From assembly GCF_004028635.1 (NCBI RefSeq), contig NZ_RQJW01000021.1, forward strand, positions 62,001-126,000: 64,000 nt of DNA, given 5' to 3'. Each line of letters starts with the position of its first letter. Within the stretch, counting starts at the first letter, position 1. Position numbers and translations under genes: made by a program. The stretch is from Streptomyces cyaneus (lineage in GTDB: Bacteria; Actinomycetota; Actinomycetes; Streptomycetales; Streptomycetaceae). Positions 1 to 7,333 of the stretch are shown in pieces. Under the pieces are notes generated by a model. It worked only from the letters and a program-made list of their open reading frames with translations. It was not told where the DNA came from and searched no databases.

Positions 1-140
1 CCCAGCGACTCCGCCAGCCCTCGCACGGTCGGCAGCCGGTACCCGACCGGCAGCACCCCCGAACGCGCCTGCTCGGAGATCTGCGCCCGCACCTGCTCGT
101 ACGGCGCGGCACTGTCATCGATGTGGATCTTCAAGGTCAC
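1..140 (-). CDS. GntR-family transcriptional regulator (partial, N-terminus only)
   Basis: Reading leftward from a GTG at 138-140, the frame gives about 46 residues starting MTLKIHIDDSAAPYEQV and running off the window edge. The text IHIDDSAAPYEQVRAQI followed by LPVGYRLPTVRGLA is the standard start of the GntR winged-helix domain, where the LP-G-RLP-VR stretch leads into the recognition helix. Only the first part of the DNA-binding domain is inside the window, so the effector domain and subfamily cannot be read; the short N-terminus resembles the YtrA subgroup. It is divergent from the acetyltransferase gene at 209, with 68 bp between them. Confidence 0.8.
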   Translation of the reverse strand, partial: MTLKIHIDDSAAPYEQVRAQISEQARSGVLPVGYRLPTVRGLAESL

Positions 141-208
141 GCAGCGATTGTCCCGTACCCGCCGGAAAATAAGAGGCACCCTGGCTCAACTCCCCCGTAG
201 CGTGCGCC

Positions 209-1141
209 GTGATGACTATGACTGTGCGCCCCCTCCGTCCCGAGGTCCGAGCCGACGTCGAGGGCTTCGCCCACGTCCGGCACCTCGCACTCCCCTTCTT
301 TCTGGTGACCCCGGAGTCCGTCGCCTACGACGTCACCCACATGCACCCGGACGCCCACTACCGGCCGCTCGTCGCGGAGGAGAACGGCGAGGTGATCGGC
401 ACCGCCCAGGTCGGGCTCGTCAACGACAGCCCGGAGCCCGGCCAGGCCTTCGTCAACGTGTACGTCCACCCGGAGCGCACCCGCCGCGGTGCGGGCGCGC
501 TGCTGGTCCGCACCGCCGAGGAGTACCTGGCCGAGCGAGGAGCGACCAGGCTGTTCGCCTGGATCCTCGACGCACCGGGCAACCGCGCCTTCGCCGAACG
601 GCACGGCTATCGCGAGGGCCGCTCGGCGCACTTCCTCCGTCTGGATCTGGTGAACGGCACGCTGCCCTCGCTCCAGGCCCCGCCCCCGGGCGTGGAGCTG
701 CGCACGGGGGCCGACTTCGCGGACGATCCGCGCCCGCTGTTCGAGCTGGACGCCGAGGCGGCGTCGGACGAACCGAGCGACGTCGCCTACGAGTTCACGG
801 ACTACGAGGCCTGGCTGGACGAGACCTGGAACCACCCCCTCCTCAGCCGCGAGCTGACCTCCGTCGCCGTCGTCGACGGCCGCCCCGTCGCCTTCAGCGT
901 GGCCCGCACGGACGGTGGCACCCGGTACGGCACCGTCATCACCGGCACCGCCCGTGACTTCCGCGGCCGCGGCCTGGCCAAACTCGCCAAGAACGACTCC
1001 CTGCACCGCGCCCGTGCCGCCGGTCTCACGGAGGCGTTCACGGGCAACGACACCGGCAACGGCCCGATGCTCGCGATCAACAAGTGGTTCGGCTACGAGA
1101 TCTGCGCGACGGAGGTGCGCTATGTCCGCGAACTCGGCTGA
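209..1141 (+). CDS. GNAT-family N-acetyltransferase, tandem-domain type
   Basis: The 310-residue product reads as two GNAT lobes. The first (residues about 5-150) has the acetyl-CoA loop region VHPERTRRGAGALLVRTAE, a degenerate R/Q-x-x-G-x-G/A motif, followed by the helix that holds the pantetheine arm. The second (about 165-310) has TARDFRGRGLAKLAKND, a better match (RGRGLA). The acceptor substrate cannot be inferred. Start codons GTG at 209, ATG at 212 and ATG at 218 are all in frame, and no strong ribosome site separates them. The 3' end overlaps the next gene by 20 bp, indicating a two-gene transcript. Confidence 0.85.
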   Translation: MMTMTVRPLRPEVRADVEGFAHVRHLALPFFLVTPESVAYDVTHMHPDAHYRPLVAEENGEVIGTAQVGLVNDSPEPGQAFVNVYVHPERTRRGAGALLVRTAEEYLAERGATRLFAWILDAPGNRAFAERHGYREGRSAHFLRLDLVNGTLPSLQAPPPGVELRTGADFADDPRPLFELDAEAASDEPSDVAYEFTDYEAWLDETWNHPLLSRELTSVAVVDGRPVAFSVARTDGGTRYGTVITGTARDFRGRGLAKLAKNDSLHRARAAGLTEAFTGNDTGNGPMLAINKWFGYEICATEVRYVRELG

Positions 1142-1622
1142 CCAGGGACGTCTGCTGGATGTGGTCCTGGTCAAGGCCGGCCGTACGAAGATCCGTTACG
1201 CGGCCGAGCTGCTCTCCGACGACGGCACCCGCATCGCCGTCCGCGCCCCCTGGTCCGGTGCCGGGGTCCGCGACTTCGGCTTCGTCCGCTTCGAGCCGGG
1301 CGACGTCTTCACCGAGTACTACTGGCGCGACCGCTGGTACGCCGTGAAGGAGGTCCGCGACGCCACGGGCGCCCTCAAGGGCTGGTACTGCGACGTCACC
1401 CGCCCGGCCACGCTGTCCGGCACTGAGCTGGTCGTCGAGGATCTCGACCTGGACCTGTGGTGCTCCGCCGACGGCTCGGATGTGCGCCGCCTGGACGAGG
1501 ACGAGTTCGCCGAGAGCGGCCTCGGGCAGACGGATCCGCAGGCCGCCGCGGCCGCCGTATCCGCGCTGGACGCACTGGAGGCGCTGGCGCGCGGGGAGGG
1601 CTTGGCGGGGCTGCTGGGATGA
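1122..1622 (+). CDS. DUF402 domain protein
   Basis: A 166-residue product starting MSANSADQGRLLDVVLVKAGRTK. The start is set by GGAGG at 1111-1115, six bases before ATG 1122, and lies inside the 3' end of the preceding acetyltransferase gene, so translation is probably coupled. The central part (VFTEYYWRDRWYAVKEV, then LKGWYCDVTRPA and LVVEDLDLDLWCSADG) is the DUF402 core. That barrel-shaped fold is found in FomD/SCO5041-type nucleotide hydrolases, where a conserved W-Y-x-D and D-x-D-x-D set binds metal. DLDLDLW supplies the acidic run here. Hydrolysis of a nucleoside diphosphate is plausible but is an inference. The C-terminus is Ala-rich and low in complexity. Confidence 0.85.
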   Translation: MSANSADQGRLLDVVLVKAGRTKIRYAAELLSDDGTRIAVRAPWSGAGVRDFGFVRFEPGDVFTEYYWRDRWYAVKEVRDATGALKGWYCDVTRPATLSGTELVVEDLDLDLWCSADGSDVRRLDEDEFAESGLGQTDPQAAAAAVSALDALEALARGEGLAGLLG

Positions 1623-1663
1623 CTCCCGACAGCGCTCCTCGGTTCAGGCCACCTCGCCCCCAG

Positions 1664-2293
1664 TCAGTCCACCCACGCCACCACCGCGTACCGCTCGTCG
1701 TCCACATCCTTGCCCCACAGCCGCGCGTCCGCGGACAGTGGCTCCACGCGCACGTCCCCGACGAGCGGTGCGAGGAGAGCGGTGAGCCGGTCCGCCGGTA
1801 CACCGACCGTGGGCGCGGTCGTCCCCCACACCCCCTCGACCAGCACGAACCGCCCTCCCGGGCGCAGCAGCCCGCGCCAGTGCCGTAGGACACGGCCCGG
1901 GTCGGGCAGGGCCCACAGGACATGCCGTACGAGCACCACGTCGAACCGCTCCTCCCCCACCGGTGGCGCCGCCGCGTCGCCGACGAGGAACGCCGCGTCT
2001 CGCCCGGCGAGCTTGGCGCGGGCGAGGTCCACCATCGGCGCGGACCGGTCCACCCCTGTGACGTGGTGTCCCTGTTCGGCCGCGAGGAGCGACAGGCTGC
2101 CGGTGCCGCAGCCCAGGTCGAGGAGGTCGGACGGGCGCTCGGGCAGCCAGGACCGCAGCCGGGCAGCCCAGGCCTGGCGCACCTCGGGGTCGCGCAGGCC
2201 GTGGTCCGGCTCGTCGTCGAAGGAGGCGGCCGCCGCGTCCCAGTCCACATCGCCCATACCCGCCCCTGTGATGGTGTGTTCACCGTTCGTCAT
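1664..2293 (-). CDS. Class I SAM-dependent methyltransferase
   Basis: A 209-residue protein starting MTNGEHTITGAGMGDVDWD. Motif I is LLDLGCGTGSLSLLAAE (about residues 57-73), motif post-I is TGVDRSAPMVDLARAK, and the later strand is FDVVLVRHVLWALPDPG with LRPGGRFVLVEG. This is the UbiE/Methyltransf_11 arrangement for a small-molecule methylase. The acceptor cannot be deduced. The reading frame stays open for 120 codons upstream of ATG 2293, but that extension lacks the family N-terminus and runs through two direct repeats, so the short form is preferred. It is divergent from a small gene at 2433. Confidence 0.88.
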   Translation of the reverse strand: MTNGEHTITGAGMGDVDWDAAAASFDDEPDHGLRDPEVRQAWAARLRSWLPERPSDLLDLGCGTGSLSLLAAEQGHHVTGVDRSAPMVDLARAKLAGRDAAFLVGDAAAPPVGEERFDVVLVRHVLWALPDPGRVLRHWRGLLRPGGRFVLVEGVWGTTAPTVGVPADRLTALLAPLVGDVRVEPLSADARLWGKDVDDERYAVVAWVD

Positions 2294-2302
2294 GGGCCAA
2301 GA

Positions 2303-2349
2303 GTGACACCCGCCACTGACAGTCGAATGGTGACAGCCGCCACTGACAG
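2303..2349. repeat. Pair of 20-bp direct repeats in a divergent promoter region
   Basis: GTGACACCCGCCACTGACAG (2303-2322) and GTGACAGCCGCCACTGACAG (2330-2349) match at 19 of 20 positions, with start points 27 bp apart. Each copy carries two TGACA pentamers. They sit 10-56 bp upstream of the methyltransferase start and 84-130 bp upstream of the small gene at 2433, where an activator or repressor would act. No regulator is encoded next to them. The operator role is an inference from position and repetition. Confidence 0.5.
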
Positions 2350-2432
2350 GACCTGCAGCGATGAGGAACTCTCGCCAAAAGGGTCTATCTCCGTGACAAA
2401 GCGGAACTCGGTGGACCTTGAAGGAGGCAGCC

Positions 2433-2570
2433 ATGCGCCGTGTGACCGTGCAGAAGCCGCTGAAGAGGAAGACGGATGCCCGCCGGCTCCAGGAGGAGGC
2501 CGACGAGTCCCCCTCGGGACGACCGGAGGTCCGCAAGGACATCGCGCGAACCTGGTGGCCGGAAGGCTGA
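2433..2570 (+). CDS. Small basic/acidic hypothetical protein (45 aa)
   Basis: The ATG at 2433 has a near-ideal ribosome site, AAGGAGG at 2421-2427, five bases upstream, and opens a 45-codon frame ending TGA at 2568-2570. The product begins MRRVTVQKPLKRKTDARRL and ends ARTWWPEG. It is highly charged, Lys/Arg-rich at the front and Glu/Asp-rich in the middle, with a Trp-Trp pair near the end. I do not recognise a named family. The ideal ribosome site and clean boundaries between divergent and convergent neighbours make it a credible gene. Confidence 0.6.
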   Translation: MRRVTVQKPLKRKTDARRLQEEADESPSGRPEVRKDIARTWWPEG

Positions 2571-2603
2571 AACGCCCTGCCGGTCGCCGTCGCGAGAAAC
2601 GCG

Positions 2604-3053
2604 TCAAGCGACCCGCTTGCGGTAGTGGATGCGGTCGTAGGGCCCGTCCACACGACGCTCGACGACCTCGTAGCCGTACTTCGGGTAGATCTTCTGGTTC
2701 TCCCACATCAGCGCGTTCGTGTAGAGCCTGACCTCGGGCAGGCCGAGCGCACGCGCGCGTGCGTCCACGAAGTGCAGCAGCCGTCGCCCCACGCCCCTGC
2801 CGTGCGCGTCGGGGTGGACGGCGATGCTGTCGAGGAACAGATGGTCCTCGTGCGCCTCCAGCACGACGAGCCCGATCACGGGATCCCCCGTCACGAACAC
2901 CTTCCCCGCGGCCACGTCCGCCGCGTGGTCCGCCTCCATGGGCACGGGCGCCCGTCCGATGCGCTCTATGTAGTGCTCGTAGGCGGCATCGGTCACGGCC
3001 TTCACTGCGCATACGTCGGCGTCGACCGCCGACCTGATGTCGTCGTCCGTCAT
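2604..3053 (-). CDS. GNAT-family N-acetyltransferase
   Basis: A 149-residue single-domain acetyltransferase, taking ATG 3053 (MTDDDIRSAVDADVCAVKA) as start; the frame is open 12 codons further upstream but without family sequence. The signature strand and loop are LFLDSIAVHPDAHGRGVGRRLLHFVD (about residues 76-101), containing R-G-V-G for acetyl-CoA pyrophosphate binding. It is followed by LYTNALMWENQKIYPKYGYE, the typical N-x-x-x-x-x-Y-x-K-x-G-F/Y end of the fold. The acceptor is unknown. It converges on the small gene at 2433 with a 33-bp gap. Confidence 0.88.
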   Translation of the reverse strand: MTDDDIRSAVDADVCAVKAVTDAAYEHYIERIGRAPVPMEADHAADVAAGKVFVTGDPVIGLVVLEAHEDHLFLDSIAVHPDAHGRGVGRRLLHFVDARARALGLPEVRLYTNALMWENQKIYPKYGYEVVERRVDGPYDRIHYRKRVA

Positions 3054-3220
3054 ACCGCGACGGTACCTACCTGATCGCAGTCCGAACACTCCCTTAAGGC
3101 GACCCTAAAGATCGCCATCACCCGCCTCCAGCAGGCGATTTCGCGGTTTCCTCGGGCTAGCTTCTGATCGCCCCCACGGGATTCACCCCACGCATCAGGA
3201 CCCCTTCGAGGAGATCTTTC

Positions 3221-4228
3221 ATGCCCGCACGCCGCAAGGCCGCCGCCGTCGCCACCCTCGGCCTGACCCCGCTCGCCCTGACCGCCCTCGCCACGGCCCC
3301 GGCGTCGGCGCACGGTTCGATGGGCGATCCGGTCAGCCGGGTCTCGCAGTGTTACGCGGAAGGCCCCGAGAGCCCGAGGTCCGCCGCCTGCAAGGCGGCG
3401 GTCGCGGCCGGCGGCACCCAGGCCCTCTACGACTGGAACGGCATACGCATCGGCGACGCGGCCGGCCGCCACCAGGAGCTGATCCCGGACGGCAAGCTGT
3501 GCAGCGCGAACAGCGACGAGTTCAAGGGCCTCGACCTGGCCCGCGCCGACTGGCCGGCGACGAGCGTGAGCAGCGGGTCGTACACCTTCAAGTACCGCGT
3601 GACCGCCCCGCACAAGGGCACCTTCAAGGTCTACCTCACCAAGGCCGGTTACGACCCGACGAAGCCGCTGGCCTGGGACGACCTGGACCTGGCGAACCCG
3701 GTGGCGACGGCCACCGACCCGGCAGCCTCGGGCGGCTTCTACACCTTCTCCGGCAGCCTGCCCCAGCGCTCGGGCAAGCAGTTGCTGTACGCGGTCTGGC
3801 AGCGCTCGGACAGCCCGGAGGCGTTCTACTCCTGCTCGGACGTCACGTTCGGGGGCGGTAGCGGTGGTGGCAACAGCGGCGAGGCCGCGCCGGCGCCGAG
3901 CGCCTCCGCACCCTCCGAGGAGCAGATCGAGGACGGTGCCGACCAGTCGACGATCGAGCACCACGGCCACGGGGACCAGGACGCCGACACGTCGGCCGAG
4001 CCGGTCGCGGCCGAGCCGGTCGCGGCGGCCGAGGAGGACCGGTCCATCGCCCCGGCCAACCGGCCGAAGGCGGCCGGCGCCACCGAGAACCTCGCCGAGA
4101 CGGGCGGGGACAGCAGCACGGCGTATCTCGCGATGGGCGGTGCGGCGACCCTGTCGCTGGGTTCGGCGGTCCTGTTCGCGTCGGTGCGCAGGCGAGCGGC
4201 GGCCGACGGCGGCCGCTACGGCCGCTGA
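3221..4228 (+). CDS. Secreted AA10 lytic polysaccharide monooxygenase with sortase anchor
   Basis: A 335-residue protein. A signal peptide (residues 1-30, ending APASA) places His31 at the mature N-terminus, which with His131 (YRVTAPHKGTF) would form the copper histidine brace of chitin/cellulose-active AA10 oxygenases. The catalytic domain runs to about residue 207. A Ser/Pro/Glu-rich linker follows, containing a His-Gly-Asp stretch (EHHGHGDQDAD) and duplicated EPVAAEPVAA. The C-terminus is LAETG, a hydrophobic segment and an Arg-rich tail, i.e. a class E sortase signal. The enzyme should therefore be covalently displayed on the wall. AGGAG upstream supports the start. Sortase-anchored LPMOs are known in Streptomyces and have been linked to glycan deposition at hyphal tips. 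Confidence 0.93.
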   Translation: MPARRKAAAVATLGLTPLALTALATAPASAHGSMGDPVSRVSQCYAEGPESPRSAACKAAVAAGGTQALYDWNGIRIGDAAGRHQELIPDGKLCSANSDEFKGLDLARADWPATSVSSGSYTFKYRVTAPHKGTFKVYLTKAGYDPTKPLAWDDLDLANPVATATDPAASGGFYTFSGSLPQRSGKQLLYAVWQRSDSPEAFYSCSDVTFGGGSGGGNSGEAAPAPSASAPSEEQIEDGADQSTIEHHGHGDQDADTSAEPVAAEPVAAAEEDRSIAPANRPKAAGATENLAETGGDSSTAYLAMGGAATLSLGSAVLFASVRRRAAADGGRYGR

Positions 4229-4285
4229 CCCAGGGCTCCGCCACCCCAGGGCTCCACTGCCCCAGGGGCTCTGCGGCCCAGTGTT

Positions 4286-4324
4286 CCGGGGCCTGACCGG
4301 CGGCTCAGGCCGGTCAGGCCCCGG
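4286..4324. terminator. Bidirectional hairpin between LPMO and lipase genes
   Basis: A perfect 16-bp inverted repeat (arms 4286-4301 and 4309-4324, beginning CCGGGGCCTGACC) encloses a 7-nt loop. It lies 57 bp past the LPMO stop and 8 bp before the end of the convergent lipase gene, so it can terminate both transcripts. There is no U-tract, which is usual for Streptomyces terminators. Confidence 0.8.
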
Positions 4325-4332
4325 CAGTATGT

Positions 4333-5205
4333 TCAACCGATCACGGACGCACAGGTGGTGGGGGTGGCGCGGGACGGGTCGAGCGCGTTGGCCACCTCGT
4401 GGAAGGCGATCCGGTCGGTCAGCCCCAGGAACGCGTGCTCGGATATGTCGACCGCGCACAGGTCCTGGATCAGGACGTTGGTCACGCCGGGCCCGTTCAG
4501 GAACTGACTGCGGTACGGCGTGACCACCTCGTCGTACTTGGTGGCGATGACCGTGTAGCGGACGCCGGGGACGGTGTCGCCGCCCGCGTTGAGCTTGGTC
4601 ATGAAGTCGGATCCGACGACCTGCTGGGCCAGGGCGGGAGTGGCGGTGGAGAGCAAGTCCTCCGCGCCGGGGAAGTACGGCAGCAGATTGGTGAGCCCTG
4701 CCAGGGTGGTGCCGTGGTTGTTGGGCGCGATGCCGACGAGGGCGTTCACCTTGGCGGCACCGCCGAGGAACTTGAGGTAGTAGCGGGGCATCATGCCGCC
4801 CTGCGAGTGGCCGACGAGGTCGGCCTCGGCGGCGCCGGTCGCGGCGAGCACCTTGTCGACATAGGCGGAGAGTTGCTCGGCCGACTTGTCGATCGGACCG
4901 AGGGCGTGGAAGAACGGCACGCCCGGGAGTTGGCCGTAGTCGAGGGAGAAGACGCAGTAGCCGCGGTTCTCCAGGTAGGGCGCGAGTCCCAGCCAGTTGT
5001 CGACGGAGTTCGCGAAGGTGCCGTGCACGAGGACTACGGGGCGGGGGTGGGCGGCGGACGGCTTGCAGGAGTAGTCGTTCCAGCCACTGTTCGAGGTCGC
5101 CGCCGCCTCGGCCGCCTGGGCGGTGGTGGCGGCGGGGACGACGGCGACCGCGGCGGTCAGCAGCAGCGCGGCCAGGGGTCTGAGCACTCGTTTCCAGGGC
5201 AGCAT
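4333..5205 (-). CDS. Secreted triacylglycerol lipase/esterase (alpha/beta hydrolase)
   Basis: A 290-residue precursor with a clear signal peptide (about residues 1-32, MLPWKRVLRPL... to TTAQA). The oxyanion-hole motif is VVLVHGTFA and the nucleophile elbow is LVGHSQGGMMPRYYLK (Ser in G-H-S-Q-G). An Asp in KYDEVVTPYRSQ and a His in ISEHAFLGL complete the triad. This is the EstA/LipB-type Lipase_2 family. Cysteines near the mature N-terminus (YSCKPS), in GYCVF, LCAVD and TTCAS suggest two disulfides for an exported enzyme. GGAGATC precedes ATG 5205. A 14-bp CRP-type palindrome lies 47-60 bp upstream. Confidence 0.9.
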   Translation of the reverse strand: MLPWKRVLRPLAALLLTAAVAVVPAATTAQAAEAAATSNSGWNDYSCKPSAAHPRPVVLVHGTFANSVDNWLGLAPYLENRGYCVFSLDYGQLPGVPFFHALGPIDKSAEQLSAYVDKVLAATGAAEADLVGHSQGGMMPRYYLKFLGGAAKVNALVGIAPNNHGTTLAGLTNLLPYFPGAEDLLSTATPALAQQVVGSDFMTKLNAGGDTVPGVRYTVIATKYDEVVTPYRSQFLNGPGVTNVLIQDLCAVDISEHAFLGLTDRIAFHEVANALDPSRATPTTCASVIG

Positions 5206-5251
5206 CGTGTGATCTCCTTGCGGCTCAAGGGAGGTGCGACGGCCTTACCCT

Positions 5252-5265
5252 GTGATCCGGATCAC
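5252..5265. promoter_or_regulatory. CRP-type palindrome upstream of the lipase gene
   Basis: GTGATCCGGATCAC is a perfect 14-bp palindrome matching the GTGA-N6-TCAC pattern of CRP/FNR-family sites. It is centred about 53 bp upstream of the lipase start codon. Streptomyces Crp is known to bind GTG-N6-CAC-like sites upstream of secreted and secondary-metabolism genes; binding here is an inference. Confidence 0.45.
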
Positions 5266-5352
5266 GAGGATGCTGTTCACTCGTCAAGTTACGGGCGAGT
5301 AGGAGAAGTGTGAAGTTACGCGTCAGTAAAAACTTCCAGTGATAGTAAGGGG

Positions 5353-5376
5353 CGGTTCACAACTACTGATGAACCG
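5353..5376 (-). terminator. Short hairpin directly after the MarR gene
   Basis: CGGTTCA (5353-5359) pairs with TGAACCG (5370-5376) around a 10-nt loop, immediately after the regulator's stop codon at 5377-5379. With only 7 bp of stem and no U-tract it is a weak terminator candidate. Confidence 0.35.
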
Positions 5377-5823
5377 TCACCAGGCGGGCTTGATGGGCCT
5401 ATAGGGCGCGATGCGCACCAACTGCCCATAGAGCGCCCGCACTTCACCCTCCCCGAGGACATCACTCCACGCCCGCACCGCATCCGCAGCCGCTTCCTCG
5501 GCCGCCCTAGTGCAGGCCCACCCCAGCTCGGTCAGCACGACCAGCCGGGCACGCGCGTCATCGGGATGCGGCCGGCGCTCGGCGTACCCCTTGCGCACGA
5601 TCTCGTCGACGAGCTGACTGGCCGCCTGCTTGGTCACACCGAGATGGACGGCAAGGTCGGTGACCGTCGCACCACCGGGGGCGAGCCGGGCGAACGCGAA
5701 ACCGTGCGCGGGCCTCACCCCCTCGAAGCCCCGGGCGACCACGCCGTCATGGATGCGTTGCGTGAGCTCACCGGCGACGGCGAGCAGTGCGGCGGACAGG
5801 GCGATGGCTTCGGAGTTCTGCAC
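5377..5823 (-). CDS. MarR-family transcriptional regulator
   Basis: A 148-residue protein of standard MarR length. The winged helix is at about residues 50-100: ATVTDLAVHLGVTKQAASQLVDEIVRKGYAERRPHPDDARARLVVLTE, with the recognition helix (GVTKQAASQLVDEI) and the D-x-R wing (HPDDARARLV). The flanking helices that make the dimer are at both ends. The GTG start at 5823 is preceded by an array of TTGACC palindromes shared with the divergent cupin gene. It probably represses itself and the cupin gene. The ligand is unknown. Confidence 0.9.
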   Translation of the reverse strand: MQNSEAIALSAALLAVAGELTQRIHDGVVARGFEGVRPAHGFAFARLAPGGATVTDLAVHLGVTKQAASQLVDEIVRKGYAERRPHPDDARARLVVLTELGWACTRAAEEAAADAVRAWSDVLGEGEVRALYGQLVRIAPYRPIKPAW

Positions 5824-5840
5824 GCAGGCATTGAAACACC

Positions 5841-5899
5841 CTTGACGAATTGGTCAAGCAGCTTGACCATAGGTCCATATGGTCAAGTCGCTTGACCAT
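5841..5899. promoter_or_regulatory. Cluster of TTGACC palindromes between marR and cupin genes
   Basis: Three overlapping dyads occupy 59 bp. CTTGAC and GTCAAG form one over 5841-5858. CTTGACCAT and ATGGTCAAG form a second over 5862-5887. A perfect 9-bp repeat with a 3-bp spacer, ATGGTCAAG-tcg-CTTGACCAT, spans 5879-5899. The unit TTGACCATA recurs in alternating orientation, as expected of a multi-dimer operator. It lies 18-76 bp upstream of the MarR start and 81-139 bp upstream of the cupin start, so the divergent regulator is the obvious binder. Confidence 0.7.
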
Positions 5900-5908
5900 A
5901 TGGACCGT

Positions 5909-5960
5909 CTACCTCGCCCGCCTAACTCGCCCTTCTACCTCGCCCGTCCAACTCGACCAT
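5909..5960. repeat. 26-bp imperfect tandem repeat in the cupin leader
   Basis: Positions 5909-5934 and 5935-5960 are adjacent 26-bp copies (both start CTACCTCGCCCG) matching at about 22 of 26 positions. They lie between the TTGACC operator array and the cupin ribosome site at 5969-5974, in the 5' untranslated region. No function is evident. Confidence 0.6.
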
Positions 5961-5979
5961 CCACGCCCAGGAGGCCCCC

Positions 5980-6354
5980 GTGCCAGTCATCCGCGCATCC
6001 GAAGCCGTCACCCACGAAATCCACGGCGCCCGCTTCGTCTCGTACGCCACCCCGCACACCGGCAGCAAGGAGCTGTGCGCCTGGCGCGGCGAGATCCCGG
6101 CCGGGACCAAGGCGCCCGCACACACCGTCAACCGGGAGGAGATCCTCCACCTCCTCGACGGCGAGCTGCTGATCACGCTCGACGACCGCACCGACCGGAT
6201 CACGGCGGGCGACACCCTGATCATCAACCCCGGTGCGACCCTGGCCGTCGAGAACCCGACCGACCGGACCGCCGTCACCTGGGTCACCACGTCCATCGGC
6301 CTGACGGCGGAGCTGGCCGACGGCACGCGCATCACGCCGCCGTGGGCCAACTGA
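5980..6354 (+). CDS. Cupin-domain protein
   Basis: A 124-residue single cupin. Motif 1 is G-x5-H-x-H/N-x3-E-x6-G, seen as PAGTKAPAHTVNREEILHLLDGEL (about residues 41-64). The first metal His is present (H50), but the second is Asn (VNREE), and Glu is retained. Motif 2 is GDTLIINPGATLAVENPTD, with Pro and Asn where a His is often found, so metal binding may be weak. GTG 5980 is preceded by AGGAGG. Divergent from the MarR gene and presumably its target. The last 23 bp overlap tail-to-tail with the Y-family polymerase gene. Confidence 0.85.
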   Translation: MPVIRASEAVTHEIHGARFVSYATPHTGSKELCAWRGEIPAGTKAPAHTVNREEILHLLDGELLITLDDRTDRITAGDTLIINPGATLAVENPTDRTAVTWVTTSIGLTAELADGTRITPPWAN

Positions 6355-7333
6355 CCCCTGACGAGGCGAGCGCCCCCGGCATCACCGCACGCGCCCCGAA
6401 CTTCGCTCGCGCACGGTCCGCGACCTCCTCGATGCGGCGGGCCTTCTCGTCGAGCGGGTCGAAGGTGAGCTGGTAGGAGGCGTGCTCGGCGGGGTCGAGG
6501 CCCTCGGCGCGCAGGGCGAGGGAGCGAACGCGGGCGCGCTGGAGGCCGAGGGCGTCGTACATGCCGTATGCCGCCCTGGTCAGCGCCGCCGAGTGGGCCG
6601 TCGGCTCCTTCAGCGTACGGCTGCGGGTCGTCGAGGAGCGGTCGGCATAGCGCGCGGTGAGGGTCAGCGTGCGGCAGACCTTGTCCAGGGCACGCAGCCG
6701 GGCGCCCAGCTCCTCGGCGGCCGAGAGCAGGGCGCGGCGATGCCGGTCGGGGTCCAACTCGTCGCGGGTGAAGGGACGTTCGGCGGCCAGCGACCGTGAC
6801 ACGGCGTTCGGCACCACCCGTCCCCGGTCGACTCCGCTCGCCTTCTCGTGCAGCTCACGGCCGACCTTCACGCCCACCAGACGCTGGAGCGTGGACAGGG
6901 GTGCGGCGGCGACCAGGCCGAGGGTGTCGAGGCCGTACTCGCACAGGGTGCGGGTGGTGGCGGCGCCGACGCCGGGCAGCGCGGCGACGGGCTTCTCGGC
7001 GAGGAACTCCGCGATGGCGCCCGGCTCCTCGGGGACGGCACACGTCACCCCGGGCCGGGCGTCCCGCAGTGCCACGCGGGCCAGCATCGGCCCCGGCCCG
7101 GCACCGATCACGCAGTCGACGCCGTGGTGGGCGAGGGCGCGCACCCGGATCACCGACGCCAGCTCTACCGCATCGCGCCCGAAGTACCGTTCGGCGCCCC
7201 GCAGATCGACCAGCGCGCCGTCCGGTGGCAGCGCCTGGACGACCGGCGTGAAGTCCTCCAGCAATCCGAGCAGCCCCGGCAGGGCCGCCTCGTACATCGG
7301 CGGCAGCTGGAAACGTACGCAGAGGATGGTCAT
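6332..7333 (-). CDS. Y-family DNA polymerase-like protein, probably non-catalytic (ImuB-like)
   Basis: A 333-residue protein starting MTILCVRFQLPPMYEAALPG. It has the Y-family fold: a palm-like start, ALVDLRGAERYFGRDAVELAS, the helix-hairpin-helix PVAALPGVGAATTRTLCEYG (about residues 140-160) and a little-finger region. The catalytic acids look replaced. The DinB N-terminal D-x-D-F is here VRFQ, and the S-x-DEA motif is VDLRGA, so only one Asp remains. This matches ImuB, a scaffold for DnaE2 in mutasomes. It is shorter than typical ImuB, with no clear QLxLF clamp motif at its end. ATG 7333 overlaps the dnaE2 stop by 4 bp, so both share one transcript. Confidence 0.85.
   Translation of the reverse strand: MTILCVRFQLPPMYEAALPGLLGLLEDFTPVVQALPPDGALVDLRGAERYFGRDAVELASVIRVRALAHHGVDCVIGAGPGPMLARVALRDARPGVTCAVPEEPGAIAEFLAEKPVAALPGVGAATTRTLCEYGLDTLGLVAAAPLSTLQRLVGVKVGRELHEKASGVDRGRVVPNAVSRSLAAERPFTRDELDPDRHRRALLSAAEELGARLRALDKVCRTLTLTARYADRSSTTRSRTLKEPTAHSAALTRAAYGMYDALGLQRARVRSLALRAEGLDPAEHASYQLTFDPLDEKARRIEEVADRARAKFGARAVMPGALASSGVSWPTAA

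Noticed and set aside
137..1174. A 345-codon minus-strand frame opposite the first acetyltransferase
   Set aside because: Composition is typical of an antisense shadow, and the plus-strand GNAT motifs are clear.
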